This document shows, piece after piece, positions 5,743-7,340 of a DNA stretch of 7,340 nt. The DNA comes from Gammaproteobacteria bacterium (GTDB taxonomy: Bacteria; Pseudomonadota; Gammaproteobacteria; Thiohalobacterales; Thiohalobacteraceae), in contig JACRMO010000039.1 of NCBI GenBank assembly GCA_016214925.1, positions 1 to 7,340 of the forward strand. Direction: 5' to 3'. The translations under genes were made by a program, and so were the position numbers. Each line of letters opens with the position of its first letter. Within the stretch, counting starts at the first letter, position 1. A model generated the notes under the pieces. The model searched no databases. It was not told the DNA's origin and saw only the letters and a list, made by a program, of their open reading frames with translations.

Positions 5743-6182
5743 GCGAGGATCTTGTGGAAATATTTACCGATGGCGCCTGCCGCGGTAATCCTGGACCGGG
5801 CGGTTGGGGGGCGATCCTGCGCTTCAACGGCACGGAAAAGGAACTCTATGGCGGTGCGGCGCAGACGACCAATAATCGGATGGAAATGCTCGCAGCCATT
5901 AATGCTCTGGCTGCGCTCAAACGTCCCTGTCGCGTGCGCCTGACGACCGATTCAAAATACGTGCAGCAGGGCATCACCGAGTGGTTGGCGGGTTGGAAAC
6001 GCAAGAACTGGAAGAATGCCGCCCGCCAGCCGGTCAAGAATCAGGATCTCTGGATGGAACTGGATCGGCTGGCCGAACCGCATCAGATCGACTGGCAGTG
6101 GGTGAAAGGACATGCCGGACATCCGGAAAACGAACGCGCCGATCAACTCGCCAATCGCGCCATCGATGAACTGTTAGGCTGA
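5739..6182 (+). CDS. rnhA: Ribonuclease HI
   Basis: Cleaves RNA in RNA:DNA hybrids in the cytoplasm, removing R-loops and primers. The 147 aa are close to the 155 of E. coli. The catalytic acid residues are all present: Asp11 (IFTDGACRGNPGPGG), Glu49 (NNRMEM), Asp71 (TTDSKYV) and Asp135 (NERADQLA), with the flexible His125 (VKGHAGH). The basic handle region WLAGWKRKNWKNA (82-94), which binds hybrid, is also present, so this is the handle-bearing proteobacterial form. The start overlaps the upstream gene by 4 nt (ATGA). It is transcribed with dnaQ here, whereas in E. coli rnhA and dnaQ are divergent. Confidence 0.98.
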   Translation: MSEDLVEIFTDGACRGNPGPGGWGAILRFNGTEKELYGGAAQTTNNRMEMLAAINALAALKRPCRVRLTTDSKYVQQGITEWLAGWKRKNWKNAARQPVKNQDLWMELDRLAEPHQIDWQWVKGHAGHPENERADQLANRAIDELLG

Positions 6183-6190
6183 ACCGTTGC

Positions 6191-6194
6191 GGAG
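6191..6194 (+). promoter_or_regulatory. Shine-Dalgarno GGAG of dnaQ
   Basis: GGAG lies 10 nt before ATG 6205 in the 22-nt gap after rnhA. It supports ATG 6205 as the start rather than the in-frame TTG at 6187, which it follows. Confidence 0.6.
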
Positions 6195-6204
6195 AACTCT
6201 ATAT

Positions 6205-6918
6205 ATGCGCCAGATCGTCCTCGATACAGAAACCACCGGCCTGGAACCGGCCGAGGGTCACCGCATTATCGAAATCGGCTGTATCGAGCTGGATAACCGT
6301 CGCCCTACCGGACGGCGTTTCCATCAATATCTACAACCCGACCGGCCCATCGACGACGGCGCTGTCGAGGTGCATGGCATCACCAATGATTTTCTGGCCG
6401 ACAAACCGCGCTTCGCCGATGTGGTGGAGAATTTTCTCGAGTTTGTGCGCGGCGCGGAACTGATTATCCACAACGCCCCGTTCGACGTGGGTTTTCTCAA
6501 CCACGAGTTGCGCCTGCTCGGTCAGACCGAAAGTATCGCACTGCACTGCGGTGTGTTGGACACCTTGGCGCTGGCGCGCAAGCTGCATCCAGGGCAGAAG
6601 AATAATTTGGATGCGCTGTGCAAGCGCTATAGCGTCGACAACTCGCGGCGCGAGTTGCACGGGGCTTTGCTGGATGCGGAGATTCTCGCAGACGTCTATC
6701 TGGCGATGACCGGTGGGCAGGTCACTTTGTCCCTGGAGGGTGCAGCCGGTGATGCCGCCCGGGTCGCGACCAGCGCCATCCGCCGGCTACCACAGGAACG
6801 TACGCACCTGCCGGTGTTGCGGGCGAATGCTGCGGAACTCGCGGAACACAGCGCCTGGCTGGATAATCTCGATGCCGCCAGCGGCGGTGTCTGCGTGTGG
6901 AGACGGCTGGAAAACTAA
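6205..6918 (+). CDS. dnaQ: DNA polymerase III epsilon subunit (3'-5' proofreading exonuclease)
   Basis: The DEDDh exonuclease that proofreads for the replicative polymerase, bound to alpha and theta subunits in the core. At 237 aa it is near the E. coli length of 243. Exo I is IVLDTETTGLEP with Asp7 and Glu9, Exo II HNAPFDVGFLNHEL with Asp94, and Exo III HGALLDAEILADVY with His152 and Asp157. HPGQKNNLDALCKRY (128-142) is family-typical. The C-terminal tail ending GGVCVWRRLEN matches the alpha-binding tail of gammaproteobacterial epsilon, joined by a variable linker (about 175-205). Start ATG 6205 has GGAG 10 nt upstream. It is probably the last gene of the methyltransferase-rnhA-dnaQ operon. 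Its TAA overlaps the TAG of the convergent regulator, leaving no room for a separate terminator. Confidence 0.97.
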   Translation: MRQIVLDTETTGLEPAEGHRIIEIGCIELDNRRPTGRRFHQYLQPDRPIDDGAVEVHGITNDFLADKPRFADVVENFLEFVRGAELIIHNAPFDVGFLNHELRLLGQTESIALHCGVLDTLALARKLHPGQKNNLDALCKRYSVDNSRRELHGALLDAEILADVYLAMTGGQVTLSLEGAAGDAARVATSAIRRLPQERTHLPVLRANAAELAEHSAWLDNLDAASGGVCVWRRLEN

Positions 6919-7340
6919 CCGTGCGCGTGGGGCAGGCCTGGCCGATGTTCCAGACGGAGTAATTCTAGCAGGCGGTCGGTATCGACCGGTTTCTCGAGAC
7001 AGACCTCGGCGCCGGCGCGCAGGATGCGCGCGATGTTATTCGCGCTCGGATAACCCGACATGGCCAGTACCCGGATGTTGTGTGTCGAGGGGTCCGCCTT
7101 CAGGTTGTTGCACACCGCAAAACCGTCCATACCGGGCATCATCAAGTCGAGCAGCATCAGGTTCGGTCTGAAACCGTGTACTTTGCGCCCCGCCTCGAAG
7201 CCATTCGTGGCGATGTCGACCGCCCCGATACCCGGGCGACCCTCCAGAAATTCATAGAGGAATGCTGCCAGCAGTTCGTCATCGTCGACGATCAATATCC
7301 GGGTCTTGCCCTGGGCGGGCCAGTTCAATGAGAGGCCGCG
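6915..7340 (-). CDS. Single-domain response regulator (CheY-like receiver), start at or beyond window edge
   Basis: A stand-alone receiver that would be phosphorylated by a histidine kinase or phosphorelay and signal through protein partners, since no DNA-binding or enzymatic output domain follows. Counting from the TTG at 7328: the acidic pocket is in ILIVDDDELL (Asp15-Asp17), the phospho-acceptor is Asp61 in LLDLMMPGMDG, the switch Ser is in VLAMSGY (Ser91), and the conserved Lys is in LEKPVD (Lys113). The tail is short and ends GLPHAHG. The only start seen is TTG 7328, with no Shine-Dalgarno before it, and the frame stays open to base 7340. The true start may therefore lie outside, perhaps as the C-terminal receiver of a hybrid protein. 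It converges on dnaQ with a 4-nt stop overlap (6915-6918). Confidence 0.88.
   Translation of the reverse strand, partial: RGLSLNWPAQGKTRILIVDDDELLAAFLYEFLEGRPGIGAVDIATNGFEAGRKVHGFRPNLMLLDLMMPGMDGFAVCNNLKADPSTHNIRVLAMSGYPSANNIARILRAGAEVCLEKPVDTDRLLELLRLEHRPGLPHAHG

Overview
The window looks like the chromosome of a GC-rich, sulfur-oxidising gammaproteobacterium. Two things point that way. A type I sulfide:quinone oxidoreductase very like the Acidithiobacillus enzyme sits at the left edge. The right half carries the gammaproteobacterial housekeeping neighbourhood mltD / yafS-like methyltransferase / rnhA / dnaQ. I see no CRISPR array, tRNA, rRNA, phage gene or transposase gene, so most of the window is ordinary core genome with a few local oddities.

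Left part (1-1120). A partial sulfide:quinone oxidoreductase gene (minus strand, C-terminus beyond base 1) diverges from a plus-strand class V aminotransferase gene. The roughly 220 bp between them hold a near-perfect FNR/ANR-type box at the class II distance from a plausible -10, four TTGAT half-sites in all, and a 7-bp inverted repeat. Oxygen-responsive control of sulfide oxidation is a reasonable inference.

Middle (1121-3289). A serine/alanine-glyoxylate-type aminotransferase (plus) converges on a PhyH-family Fe(II)/2-oxoglutarate dioxygenase (minus). Between their 3' ends lies a 135-bp palindromic, MITE-like element with 12-bp perfect terminal inverted repeats. It has replaced the natural 3' end of the dioxygenase gene. 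The element is exactly 45 codons with no stop in that frame, so the dioxygenase frame runs through it and on for 188 more codons antisense to the aminotransferase. The predicted product is a chimera.

Right part (3290-7340). MltD, a lipoprotein murein transglycosylase with two LysM domains (minus), diverges from a probable operon yafS-like methyltransferase - rnhA - dnaQ (plus; 4-nt ATGA overlap, then a 22-nt gap). MltD carries a 60-bp tandem duplication inside its catalytic domain. The two copies differ at 12 bases, yet encode the same 20 residues except one Val/Ile. The gloB gene that sits between mltD and yafS in E. coli and Pseudomonas is missing. A single-domain response regulator (minus) converges on dnaQ with overlapping stop codons and reaches the right edge.

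No new multi-gene system is evident. The most interesting signals are the element-generated dioxygenase chimera, the selected internal duplication in MltD, and the architecture of the sulfide oxidoreductase promoter.
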